A program made the translations under genes and the position numbers. This document shows positions 26,098 to 34,478 of a stretch of DNA of 52,692 nucleotides, one piece after another. The DNA comes from Rhodocyclaceae bacterium UBA1310 (GTDB taxonomy: Bacteria > Pseudomonadota > Gammaproteobacteria > Burkholderiales > Rhodocyclaceae), in NCBI GenBank assembly GCA_002307175.1, contig DBTS01000129.1, positions 9,460 through 62,151 of the forward strand, in the 5' to 3' direction. How positions within the stretch are numbered: position 1 is the first letter of the stretch; each line of letters opens with the position of its first letter. The notes under the pieces were generated by a model. It ran no database searches. It was given only the letters and a program-made list of their open reading frames with translations, and was not told the origin of the DNA.

Positions 26098-26598
26098 ATG
26101 AACCGCGTTTCTCCCGCCATTCTCCGTTTTTTGGCCACCAGCGCAATTGCCCTGGCGGTTCCATTGACCGCGCTGGCGCAAACAGCCTCTGCCCCCGCTT
26201 CATCTCCCGAGCATCGTGGTCATCCCGGGGAGCCAGCAGTGATGCACATGCTGCGTGGTCTGGACCTGACCGAAAGCCAGCGCGGCCAGATCAAGGCACT
26301 TGCCGATTTCCAGCGCGAAGCGGTGCGCACCGGCATGCAGAAGGTGCGTGAGTTGCGTCGTTCCCTTCACGAACAGGCATTTGCGGACAAATACGATGCC
26401 GCCGCCGCTTCTGCCAAGGCGGATCAACTGGCGCGTGCCGAAGCCGATCTGGCGCGCCTGACAACAGAGAACATGCAGAAAATCTATGCCCTGCTGACCC
26501 CAGACCAGCAGGCCAAGCTCAAGGAGCGTCTGTCCCGGCATGAAGAGCATGAGCAGCGTCAGCTTGGCGGCCCACGCTACGATCATCGCAGTAAATAA
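26098..26598 (+). CDS. Periplasmic CpxP/Spy-type (LTXXQ) protein
   Basis: A 166-residue exported protein with a signal peptide ending near ALAQ. It has the two LTXXQ motifs that define the family: LTESQRGQIKAL at about residues 57-68 and LTPDQQAKLKERL near the C-terminus, within long helices. CpxP and Spy are periplasmic chaperone-like proteins; CpxP also damps CpxA. It is divergent from cpxRA with a CpxR box between them, which fits a Cpx target. CpxP cannot be told from Spy by sequence alone. A hairpin at 26611-26634 follows. Confidence 0.82.
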   Translation: MNRVSPAILRFLATSAIALAVPLTALAQTASAPASSPEHRGHPGEPAVMHMLRGLDLTESQRGQIKALADFQREAVRTGMQKVRELRRSLHEQAFADKYDAAAASAKADQLARAEADLARLTTENMQKIYALLTPDQQAKLKERLSRHEEHEQRQLGGPRYDHRSK

Positions 26599-26610
26599 TC
26601 GGCTTGCCCG

Positions 26611-26634
26611 CCCCGCAGGCGAGAGTCTGTGGGG
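26611..26634 (+). terminator. GC-rich hairpin after the CpxP-like gene, possible terminator
   Basis: CCCCGCAG (26611-26618) pairs with CTGTGGGG (26627-26634), with one G-U pair and an eight-base loop, 12 bases past the stop. Only a short, broken T stretch follows, so termination would be weak or Rho-assisted. Confidence 0.35.
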
Positions 26635-26726
26635 TGTTGCAGCTTCCTGACATGCCCCTGAGTCTGGGGTGATATGGGCTTTGGTCGTGAAACAGCGTGT
26701 GTTCTGGAACGCTCCGGGAAGGTTTT

Positions 26727-27326
26727 TCAATTGCGTCGCGCGGTGTCAGGCCTTGAATTACGCGCCACGGCAAGCGAGAGACAGTAACCCGTGGGCATGT
26801 CTGATGCTGTGAGGCATTCGATAGTCTCTGCATACAGTTGCGAATCTCGTGCCGGTGAGTATTCCCGCAAGCCCTGCCCCAGGCTTTTCCCGCGTGCCTC
26901 AAGGCCGCTCCATAGCTTTGCAAATTCAGATTCCTGTATCGGTGCAGGCAGCGCCTGCAGGTGCTTGACCATTGCCGGGGCCAGGAATACGCCAGCCACA
27001 TCGCTCCAGTCGGGGGCATCTCCGATTCTTACCAGATCGATGCCGTGGGAGACGTCTTTGCCGCAGCCCAGTACAAGCAGATTGTCGGCATAACTGAGAC
27101 TCAGCGAGAATTTGTCATGCCCATCCAGCCGAGGTGCGCATCCGGCTTCGCAGCGTAGCGGAAGCGCTTCTGGCAGGCAATCCAGATAGCCGGAGAGGAT
27201 ATTGCGCAGCAGGGCGTGTGCATGTTCATGGTCGCGGGTCTTGGGCAACTCATGCAGCCATAGTCGAACCTGACCGGGCCGCAGTGGCGGGCGCTCGTCA
27301 ATGGCGAGAAAACTCAGCGCTTCCAT
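26727..27326 (-). CDS. 4'-phosphopantetheinyl transferase (Sfp-like)
   Basis: A 199-residue enzyme that transfers phosphopantetheine from CoA to a carrier-protein Ser. Both signature motifs are present: HGIDLVRI (Asp97) and WSGLEARGKSLGQG (Trp139, Glu143, Lys147). It is shorter than Sfp (about 224 residues) and diverged elsewhere. Its start overlaps the end of the NRPS gene by 13 bases, so it is translated with it and is the likely activator of that enzyme's carrier domain. It is the last gene of the run. Confidence 0.82.
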   Translation of the reverse strand: MEALSFLAIDERPPLRPGQVRLWLHELPKTRDHEHAHALLRNILSGYLDCLPEALPLRCEAGCAPRLDGHDKFSLSLSYADNLLVLGCGKDVSHGIDLVRIGDAPDWSDVAGVFLAPAMVKHLQALPAPIQESEFAKLWSGLEARGKSLGQGLREYSPARDSQLYAETIECLTASDMPTGYCLSLAVARNSRPDTARRN

Positions 27327-30300
27327 GGCTGAACGGGTGAGCCTATCCAGGCGCTGCCCGGCGGGAGTTGTTCGCCCTTCATAACCAGACTCAGCGGGCC
27401 AAGCAGAACATCATCGGCAATGCGTGAGCCATACAGCACTGTTCCGCGGATGCCTATCGTGACGTGACTGCCAATGTCCACGCGCCCCACCTTCATGACG
27501 CGATCCTCGAAAAGATGCGTCTGCGGCCCCGACCATGCATTGAGTTCGCTGTAGTTCCCGATCGAGACACAGTCGAACTCGGTCAGATCCGTGGTATCCA
27601 GATACACGCCGTGACCGATGCGCGCACCGAGCAGGCGCAAGGCAAAGGGCAGGAGTGGCGTGCCGCGCAGATATTCCAGGAAGTTCGGCACGGCGATGGA
27701 TTCGTAGAGACTGGTGAGCGCCTCGCTGGTCCATACAAACGGGGTCCACATCGGGCTGGAGCGTGGGCGATAGCGCCCGATCAAAAGCCATTTGAGCAAT
27801 GCCACCAGAGCGAAGCAGCCAACGCCATATTCCACACCGGCAAAGCTCAGGCGGATCAGCAAACGCCACCATTCCTCGCGGCCCGCATAGGGCATGGCAT
27901 CCAGCACGATCACATAGCCGACGCCGATCACCAGGGCCATGGGCAGGATCACCCGCATCGCCTCGATCGTGCCGCGGCCAATCCAGCGCCATATATTTGG
28001 GCGGAACGTGAGTTCGTCGGGGAAGCCTGTGGTGATTTCGCGCGAAGGCAGCAGTACCGGAGGCGCGCCGACCCAGGTCTGGCCGGGCCGGATGATCTGG
28101 TCCGACGGCACTCGCGATTGCACCCCGATAAGAACGTCTTCAGGCAGAACGGTGCCGTCCGGGACGTAGGCCCCATTGCCAACGAAGCTGCGGCGCCCGA
28201 TGACCGTGCGGTCAAGTGTCATCCAGCCGCCCTCGACCTGTTCGTCGCCCAGCATCACGGCATCGGCGATGAAGGTTTCGTCACCGAGTGTGAGCATGTC
28301 CGGCACGATTCCCATGGCGGTGGAAATCTCTGCATGCTTGCCGATGCGCGCACCGAGCATGCGATACCAGCTGGGCGCATAAATCGTCGCATAAATACCG
28401 TGGACCACCTGCAGGCTGGCGATCTGGATCAGATTCGCCAGCCACTTGCGGCAGTACATCTGGCTATGCACCGGCCAGCTGCCGGGCTTCATGCGGGGCA
28501 GCACAATCCAGCGGATGGCTGCTGCGACAAAGATGGTTCCCAGGGCCAGCAAGGCACTTGCCGGGATGGCCAGGACTGTGTATTCCAGCGCGGAAAGCAC
28601 ATACCCTTCGGTTTCCAGCGAAGGGTTGAGGAGACGCCCCTCCAGCGAATCGATCAGCGCAAAGCCGGGAAACAGCGGCAAGAAGAACAGAATTGCCACG
28701 AGCGCGCCACCAGCCATGTAAAAAAGGTGTTCCATGCATTGGCGCAGCAGAGAAGCTTTCGGCGGCGCGGGGCGTGGTGCCATGCTGCTGGCGATGCGGC
28801 GGGCCGGTGAGCCGTCCCAGGTCTCGTCGGAGCCGATGCGCATGCCGCGTGTAAGCGCCGAAAGCCCCTCAAGGCGCCCATGCCCGGCAATCGCCGTGTC
28901 GCCTTCGAGCACGGCATAAGAGCCGACATAACTGTGGTGGTCCAGATCGATACGCCCGACGACAAGTTCGCCACGCTCAACTCGCACGTTTTCCATGTGC
29001 ACCGTGGAGCCGATGCTGACATCATTGCCAATATGCAACAGGTGAGGCTGACGAATCGTCACCGAGCCAATCACCACGTTCTTGCCAATGTGTGCACCAA
29101 GGGCACGCAGATACGTGTTGTAGAGCGATGAACCCGACAGCAGGTAAGCCGGAGTGGCTTGCTGCAGGCGGTCGGCGAGCCACCAACGGAAATAGGTGAA
29201 GCCCCACAGACGATAGCGCCCTGGAGCCATCCCGAGCATCAGCAGGCGGTTCGCGGCGATGGCCAGCAGCATGCTGAACAGATTGGCGCCAAGGAATACC
29301 AGAACCGAGGCGGCCACGGCAAACGCAATGCTGTCACCCGGGTCCCCGGTGTAGTAGTGATAGGTGAAAAACGGTGCCAGCCAGTTCATGATGTGCAGAC
29401 CGATCACAAACGGCAGGCTCAGTGTTTGTGCTGCCCCACACAGGTAGCGGCGCCAGGCAGGGGCGTATGTCCAGGCCGGCAGGGGCACGGTCTGCGGGTG
29501 ATCGTTACGGCCCATGACGGCACAGATTGCGGTGACAGTGCGTTCCCGATAGACGTCACTGACCGTCAGGTGCATATAGTGCGAATCGCGGCGTAGTTGT
29601 GAAACGAGGCGCGCAGCGAGCAGGGAATGGCCACCCAGATCATCGAAGAAATCTGCCTCCCGCTGGATGGATGCCCCTGGAAACAGCCCTCGCAATATCC
29701 CAAACAGGGCTTCTTCCTCGGGTGTCTGCGGCTCTTCGCCGGCGTCTTCCGCAGCCGTGACGGCAAGGGGCATGGCGCGCAGGCCGTTGCGGTCGATCTT
29801 GCCGGAAGTCAGGCGCGGCAGCGTCTGCATGACAATGAAATGAGCAGGCACCATGTAGGGCGGCAGGCAATCGCGCAATGCCTTACGCAGGCCTGCCGTA
29901 ACCACGGGGCCTGCCTCGTCGGCAACGAGATAGGCGACGAGCTGTTCGATTTCCTGCACCGGGCGCAACACCACTGCAACAGCGCCGACGCCTGGCTGGG
30001 CTGCGAGCACAGCCTCGATTTCGCCGAGCTCCACGCGAAAGCCCCGCACCTTGACCTGATCATCCACCCGACCCAGGCAGTGTACCTGTCCGTCGGCGTC
30101 GATGCGGGCGAGATCGCCGGTGCGGTAGAGGCGCTGCTCATGCTCTCCTGCCGCCCAGGGGTTGGGCAGAAACTTGCTTGCCGTCAGCTCTGGTCGGCCC
30201 AAATAAGCCTCTGCCACACCCGGGCCGGTGATGCACAATTCCCCTGTCTCACCCGTGGGTACCAGCTGCATGGCCTCATCCACCACCAGCAGTCCGTAGT

Positions 30301-31258
30301 TTGGCAGCGGTGTGCCGATGTTCAGCGGTCTGCCCGCCTGCAAAGTGGCGAGGCTGGCAGAAACCGTCGCCTCGGTCGGCCCGTAGGTGTTGAAGACTTG
30401 TCGCCCGGGGGTTGCCCACTGATCGGCGATGCGTTGCGGGCACATCTCGCCGCCAAGATTGATGAGACGCAGACCGGGAACATCTTCGCTGAAGAGTCCC
30501 AGCAGGGTTGGCACAGCGTGCAGCACGCTGATGTGGTTGGCATTCAGTGCGCGTGGCAGGGCGTCCGGATCGGTGGTGATTTCCGGTGGTGAGAGCCAGA
30601 GGGTGGCGCCTGCCAGATAGCTGATCCAGATCTCCTCGAACGACATGTCGAATGCCACCGAGAAGCCCTGATAGACGATATCCTTATCGCATACGCCGAG
30701 GATGCTGTTTTCGCTGCGCAGAAAATGACAGATTGCCCCCTGGCTGATCGGAACCCCTTTGGGTTTGCCGGTAGAGCCGGAGGTATAGATCACATAGGCG
30801 GGCTGGGTGGGAGCGACTTCACCGCGCCGCATTGCAGGCCCGGCAATCTCCGCCAGCAATTCTTCCAGATGCCAGACCTGGATGCCTGCTGTGCCCGCAG
30901 ACTCTGTGATCAGGCCGACAGCCCGGGCATCCTCCAGGCATATTGTGACGCGGTCGGCCGGTGTGTCGGCATCAAAAGGCAGCCATGCCGCACCCGTTTT
31001 GGCAATGGCCAGCTGTGCGGTGAGCAGCCCGATTCCGCGTGGCAGCCACAAACCGACGATATGCCCCGGGCGCACGCCTTGCACGATCAGGTGATGGGCG
31101 ATCCGCTCCGCGTCAGCGTTGAGTTCGGCGTAGGTGAGCCTGCGCTTGCCCCAGACCAGCGCAATGTGATCGGGCTGGATTGCCACCGTGGCTTCAAAGA
31201 TATCCGCTAGGATTTCCTTGCGTAACAGATCGGGACGAGAAGGACCGCGCAGAATCAT
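27314..31258 (-). CDS. Pls/PosA-type nonribosomal peptide synthetase (A-T-membrane/beta-helix)
   Basis: A 1314-residue membrane enzyme. The adenylation domain (about 15-495) is intact: YTSGSTGKPKG, YGPTEAT, YRTGDL, GRVDDQVKVRG and Lys487 in SGKIDR. The carrier domain has LGGHSL with Ser545. Then come three repeats of a paired-hydrophobic region plus a hexapeptide left-handed beta-helix domain (about 720-830, 965-1075 and 1195-1310). There is no condensation or thioesterase domain. This is the layout of epsilon-poly-lysine synthetase Pls and its relatives, in which the membrane domain joins amino acids. Asp204, Met205 and Glu208 align to code positions 235, 236 and 239, which suits a basic amino acid. 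The start at 31258 is preferred to 31264. Confidence 0.85.
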   Translation of the reverse strand: MILRGPSRPDLLRKEILADIFEATVAIQPDHIALVWGKRRLTYAELNADAERIAHHLIVQGVRPGHIVGLWLPRGIGLLTAQLAIAKTGAAWLPFDADTPADRVTICLEDARAVGLITESAGTAGIQVWHLEELLAEIAGPAMRRGEVAPTQPAYVIYTSGSTGKPKGVPISQGAICHFLRSENSILGVCDKDIVYQGFSVAFDMSFEEIWISYLAGATLWLSPPEITTDPDALPRALNANHISVLHAVPTLLGLFSEDVPGLRLINLGGEMCPQRIADQWATPGRQVFNTYGPTEATVSASLATLQAGRPLNIGTPLPNYGLLVVDEAMQLVPTGETGELCITGPGVAEAYLGRPELTASKFLPNPWAAGEHEQRLYRTGDLARIDADGQVHCLGRVDDQVKVRGFRVELGEIEAVLAAQPGVGAVAVVLRPVQEIEQLVAYLVADEAGPVVTAGLRKALRDCLPPYMVPAHFIVMQTLPRLTSGKIDRNGLRAMPLAVTAAEDAGEEPQTPEEEALFGILRGLFPGASIQREADFFDDLGGHSLLAARLVSQLRRDSHYMHLTVSDVYRERTVTAICAVMGRNDHPQTVPLPAWTYAPAWRRYLCGAAQTLSLPFVIGLHIMNWLAPFFTYHYYTGDPGDSIAFAVAASVLVFLGANLFSMLLAIAANRLLMLGMAPGRYRLWGFTYFRWWLADRLQQATPAYLLSGSSLYNTYLRALGAHIGKNVVIGSVTIRQPHLLHIGNDVSIGSTVHMENVRVERGELVVGRIDLDHHSYVGSYAVLEGDTAIAGHGRLEGLSALTRGMRIGSDETWDGSPARRIASSMAPRPAPPKASLLRQCMEHLFYMAGGALVAILFFLPLFPGFALIDSLEGRLLNPSLETEGYVLSALEYTVLAIPASALLALGTIFVAAAIRWIVLPRMKPGSWPVHSQMYCRKWLANLIQIASLQVVHGIYATIYAPSWYRMLGARIGKHAEISTAMGIVPDMLTLGDETFIADAVMLGDEQVEGGWMTLDRTVIGRRSFVGNGAYVPDGTVLPEDVLIGVQSRVPSDQIIRPGQTWVGAPPVLLPSREITTGFPDELTFRPNIWRWIGRGTIEAMRVILPMALVIGVGYVIVLDAMPYAGREEWWRLLIRLSFAGVEYGVGCFALVALLKWLLIGRYRPRSSPMWTPFVWTSEALTSLYESIAVPNFLEYLRGTPLLPFALRLLGARIGHGVYLDTTDLTEFDCVSIGNYSELNAWSGPQTHLFEDRVMKVGRVDIGSHVTIGIRGTVLYGSRIADDVLLGPLSLVMKGEQLPPGSAWIGSPVQPWKR

Positions 31259-31274
31259 GAACAACCCAGCCGGC

Positions 31275-32297
31275 TCAGTGGCCGGCGTCGAAAGTACCTT
31301 TGGCCAGCATCAGCGGCAGTGTGCCGCCGAGATCCCGGATGTAACCATTGCTGTCGGTCCCCGGCAAACTGGCCATGAGGCTGTCCTCGGGAACCCGTGT
31401 CCGGTAGATCAGCATCCAGGCCCGATCACGCTCGGCCGGAATGATCTGAGGAGAAGCACCCGCAGCCTTATCGAACCATGTCGGGTCCTGCAGACCGGTG
31501 GCAACCCGATCGACGAGCAGCGACAGGCGTGAGTCGCGCAATGCAAACCAGTTTTGCCCTGTCTTGCGGGCCATTTCCGCGATCATCACCAGCGGCATGG
31601 CGGCAAAGTTGTGATAGTGCAGAGCGCGTACCTCGCGCTCCATTTCAAGCTTGAGTGTGCCGTCATTCCGAATGTCGGCCAGGCCGGCCTCGTATATGTG
31701 GCGCGCTTCCCTGAGCAGATCGGCGTCGCTGGCGGCGACTGCCGTGGCCATTACGCCAACTCCGGTCCAGTAATAATGATTGTTGCGTTTGGCCGTCGGC
31801 TTGTTGCGCCAGTATTCAAGCGTGGCGACTGACACCGCTTTCAGCCATGCGTCGACGCGAGCACGCTGCGCGGTATCAGCCTGTGATCGGACCTTGTTCC
31901 AGGCAATCGCGGCAGATGCATTGGTCCACGTGCGAGTGTACTCGGCCTGATCGTTGTTGATGCGGATCATCGTGCCGAGCATTGCTTTGTCCTGCGCCCA
32001 GCGATCCAGCCAAGCAATTGTGCAGGTTGCGGCAGCAGGATCGTCTTTGGCCAGAAAACGATCCGAGGATTTTGCGACCTGGGTGGCGAAATCCTCGAAA
32101 GGCCTGGTCTGGGCGTGGCTTTCCTGGTACTTCCGTGGGTCGCGCACGGATTTGGCCGCGTCGCTGTAGTAGCCGGTTGCCTTGATGTCCTGCAGGCCGG
32201 GCGCAGGAGGCGGGCAGTCGGAGGCGACAGCATTGGCGCACGCCACCGTGAGCGTACCGGAGGCCAGCAGAGCGAAGAGCCGGGCGGAGTGCATCAT
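31275..32297 (-). CDS. Periplasmic alginate-lyase-like protein (PL5/AlgL family), possibly inactive as a lyase
   Basis: A 340-residue exported protein with a signal peptide ending near AVAS. It matches the alpha/alpha-toroid of family 5 lyases: CTIAWLDRWAQ, RNNHYYWTGVGVMATAV (His174) and VRALHYHNFAAMPLVMIAEM (Arg224). Compared with Pseudomonas AlgL as I recall it, His202 and Arg249 are kept. The catalytic Tyr256 aligns to Phe231, and Lys66 aligns to a Gly or similar residue. No other alginate gene is nearby. It ends 16 bases before the NRPS gene and starts 28 bases after purU. It probably acts on, or binds, a polymer linked to the NRPS product; this is inference. Confidence 0.75.
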   Translation of the reverse strand: MMHSARLFALLASGTLTVACANAVASDCPPPAPGLQDIKATGYYSDAAKSVRDPRKYQESHAQTRPFEDFATQVAKSSDRFLAKDDPAAATCTIAWLDRWAQDKAMLGTMIRINNDQAEYTRTWTNASAAIAWNKVRSQADTAQRARVDAWLKAVSVATLEYWRNKPTAKRNNHYYWTGVGVMATAVAASDADLLREARHIYEAGLADIRNDGTLKLEMEREVRALHYHNFAAMPLVMIAEMARKTGQNWFALRDSRLSLLVDRVATGLQDPTWFDKAAGASPQIIPAERDRAWMLIYRTRVPEDSLMASLPGTDSNGYIRDLGGTLPLMLAKGTFDAGH

Positions 32298-32325
32298 GCC
32301 ATGCCTGCCATTGCGGGCGCCGCCT

Positions 32326-33186
32326 CTAGCGGAACACCACCGTGCGGTTGCCATGCACCAGCACGCGGTCTTCCAGGTGGTAGCGCAGGCCGCGCGCAAG
32401 TACAGCCTTCTCGATATCCTTGCCGTAGCGCACCATGTCTTCGACCGAGTCCGAGTGATCCACGCGGATCACGTCCTGATCGATGATCGGGCCCTGATCA
32501 AGCTCCGCGGTAACGTAGTGACAGGTTGCGCCGATCAGCTTCACCCCGCGTGCATGCGCCTGGTGGTAAGGGCGGGCCCCCACAAAACTTGGCAGGAAGC
32601 TGTGGTGGATGTTCAGGATACGGCCCGGGTAGGCCTGGCACAGCTCGGGCGGAATGATCTGCATGTAGCGCGCCAGCACCATCGTGTCGCCGCGTACTTC
32701 TTCGAAAATGCGGCTGATTTCCGCATAGGCGGCCGGCTTGTTGTCGGCGTTCATCGGTACGTGGTGGAACGGGATGCCGTGCCATTCGACGAAGCCGCGA
32801 AAAGTCTCGTGATTGGAGATCACGCACGGAATCTCGATATCGAGCTCCTTGCTCTGCCAGCGGCCGATCAGGTCATACAGGCAGTGCTCCTGCTTGGAGA
32901 CCATCAGTACCACGCGTTTCTTCACGGAGCTGTCGGTAATCTTCCAGTCCATGTTGAGTTCGGCGGCGATTGGCGCGAAGCGCTCGCGCAGCTCGGCGAG
33001 CATGAAAGGCAGTGAATCCGCGCGCACTTCGATGCGCATGAAATAGCGCTGTTCCTCGTGATCTGTGTGCATTGAGGATTCGAAGATCCAGCCGCCCAGC
33101 TGGGCAAAGAACCCGCTGACGCGGGCAACGATGCCGGCGCGGTCCGGGCAGGATGCGGTAAGCGTGTAAAAACGCTGCTGGTGCAT
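32326..33186 (-). CDS. purU: Formyltetrahydrofolate deformylase
   Basis: A 286-residue enzyme that hydrolyses 10-formyl-THF to formate and THF, balancing one-carbon pools. An N-terminal ACT domain (TASCPDRAGIVARVSGFFAQ) is followed by the formyltransferase fold with ILNIHHSFLPSF, ARGVKLIGATCHYV and LDQGPIIDQD (catalytic Asn, His and Asp). It begins three bases after the CHMI-like gene. Complete. Confidence 0.93.
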   Translation of the reverse strand: MHQQRFYTLTASCPDRAGIVARVSGFFAQLGGWIFESSMHTDHEEQRYFMRIEVRADSLPFMLAELRERFAPIAAELNMDWKITDSSVKKRVVLMVSKQEHCLYDLIGRWQSKELDIEIPCVISNHETFRGFVEWHGIPFHHVPMNADNKPAAYAEISRIFEEVRGDTMVLARYMQIIPPELCQAYPGRILNIHHSFLPSFVGARPYHQAHARGVKLIGATCHYVTAELDQGPIIDQDVIRVDHSDSVEDMVRYGKDIEKAVLARGLRYHLEDRVLVHGNRTVVFR

Positions 33187-33189
33187 GGT

Positions 33190-33552
33190 TCAGCTCCCGA
33201 CAATGGCTTTTGAATAGGTGGTGCGGTCCATGTCCAGGGCTTCAGCAGTGATCTGGACAGGCTGCGAAATTTCCGGAGTGACGCAAGAGCGCATGGCAGC
33301 CACCAGTCCTTCGGTGAGGGCCTGCTTGGTGCGGTCATTGCGGCCGGAAAGCAGGTGCAGGCGGGCGTGCAGGAAACCGCCGGGCACTTCATCGCCGACG
33401 AGAAACTCGTCAAGACGGATGGCACGGCTCTTGATATGGTCCGGCACAAACTCGCCCGAGGCAAGCAGTACTGTATTCATACGGTGCAGAGCCTGCCGCG
33501 CGTCAAATTCGGGCAGCAGGTTGGCGGTGTATTCGAGGACCAGGTGTGGCAT
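33190..33552 (-). CDS. 5-carboxymethyl-2-hydroxymuconate isomerase-like tautomerase
   Basis: A 120-residue member of the CHMI group of the tautomerase superfamily. The start MPHLVLEYTANL provides the catalytic N-terminal Pro after Met removal. RAIRLDEFLVGD and FLHARLHLLSGR match CHMI. CHMI proper acts in homoprotocatechuate breakdown, but none of the other genes of that pathway are here, so the substrate is uncertain. It sits tightly between thrH (11 bases) and purU (3 bases). Confidence 0.8.
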   Translation of the reverse strand: MPHLVLEYTANLLPEFDARQALHRMNTVLLASGEFVPDHIKSRAIRLDEFLVGDEVPGGFLHARLHLLSGRNDRTKQALTEGLVAAMRSCVTPEISQPVQITAEALDMDRTTYSKAIVGS

Positions 33553-33563
33553 GACTAAAATCC

Positions 33564-34184
33564 TTAGTTGGCTTCTCCGATGCGCGCAGCGGCACGATCG
33601 ATTTCGGCGCGCAGGTCGTTGTACGACCGCACCACCGGGTATTGCGGGAATTCACGCACAACGTTCTCCGGCGGATGCATGAGGATGCCGGCATGTGCCG
33701 CACCCAGCATGGCGGTGTCGTTGTAGGAGTCGCCCGCGGCGATGACTTTGAAGTTCAGTGCGCGGAAGGCTTCCACGGCGGCTTTCTTCTGATTGGGCAT
33801 GCGCAGGTGGTAGTTCACCAGCGTGCCGTTCGCGTCGGCTTCGAGGCGATGGCAGAACAGCGTGGGTTGCCCCATCTGGGCCATCAGCGGCTTGGCGAAT
33901 TCGTAGAAAGTGTCCGACAGGATCACGACCTGATAGTCCAGGCGTAGTGCGTCGAGGAACTCCTTGCAACCTTCCATGGGGCCCATGGCGCCGATCACGG
34001 CCTGGATATCCGGCAGGCCGAGCTTGTGCTCGCGCAGGATGGCCAGACGGTACTGCATCAGCTTGTCGTAATCGGGTTCGTCGCGCGTGGTACGGCGCAG
34101 TTCCGGGATGCCGGTACGTTCGGCAAAGGCGATCCAGATTTCCGGGACCAGTACGCCTTCCATGTCAAGACAGACGATCTGCAA
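33564..34184 (-). CDS. thrH: ThrH: phosphoserine phosphatase/homoserine phosphotransferase
   Basis: A 206-residue HAD-family enzyme. The nucleophile motif is CLDMEGVLVPEIWIAFAE, with the DxE form typical of ThrH. VILSDTFYEF gives motif II, and AAGDSYNDTAML motif IV. ThrH from Pseudomonas, about 205 residues, hydrolyses phosphoserine and can pass the phosphate to homoserine. I chose a TTG start at 34184, because AAGGTG lies five bases before it and the length then matches ThrH. An ATG at 34220 would add 12 residues and has no ribosome-binding site. It is the first gene of the run down to 26727. Confidence 0.87.
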   Translation of the reverse strand: MQIVCLDMEGVLVPEIWIAFAERTGIPELRRTTRDEPDYDKLMQYRLAILREHKLGLPDIQAVIGAMGPMEGCKEFLDALRLDYQVVILSDTFYEFAKPLMAQMGQPTLFCHRLEADANGTLVNYHLRMPNQKKAAVEAFRALNFKVIAAGDSYNDTAMLGAAHAGILMHPPENVVREFPQYPVVRSYNDLRAEIDRAAARIGEAN

Positions 34185-34301
34185 GATTGCACCTTGAAGC
34201 GTTGAACGAAAACCCGTCATTGTACAGGGAGTTGCACCTGACTATGTGCTTGTGAGGGGTTTGCTGCGGAATATCATGCGAGGCCTGCTAAAATTGCCGG
34301 C

Positions 34302-34478
34302 ATGAGCACGAATGATTCCGCCCCCGATCCCCAGCCCCAGGCACCGGATGAGCCTGATGCCTTCTCCTGCTGCGGCAATGGCTGCGGGGAAGCCTGTGTG
34401 TGGACGATCTATGCCCGCGCCCGCAAGCGTTATGAAGCGCAGCTGCTTGAATGGCAGGCGCGCCAGCCCCCAGCCTGA
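34302..34478 (+). CDS. Small Cys-rich oxidoreductase-like protein
   Basis: A 58-residue protein. A Pro/Asp-rich start is followed by FSCCGNGCGEACVWTIYARA and a helical end. The CCGNGCxxxCVWxxY pattern matches the oxidoreductase-like N-terminal domain (PF09791) found in small bacterial proteins and in some eukaryotic reductases. Its function is unknown; the Cys cluster may bind metal. It is divergent from thrH. Its stop abuts the murB stop within TGATCA. Confidence 0.65.
   Translation: MSTNDSAPDPQPQAPDEPDAFSCCGNGCGEACVWTIYARARKRYEAQLLEWQARQPPA

Noticed and set aside
27464..28810. Open frame of 448 codons on the plus strand
   Set aside because: It is antisense to the NRPS membrane/beta-helix region, and its His/Gln-rich composition is typical of antisense translation.
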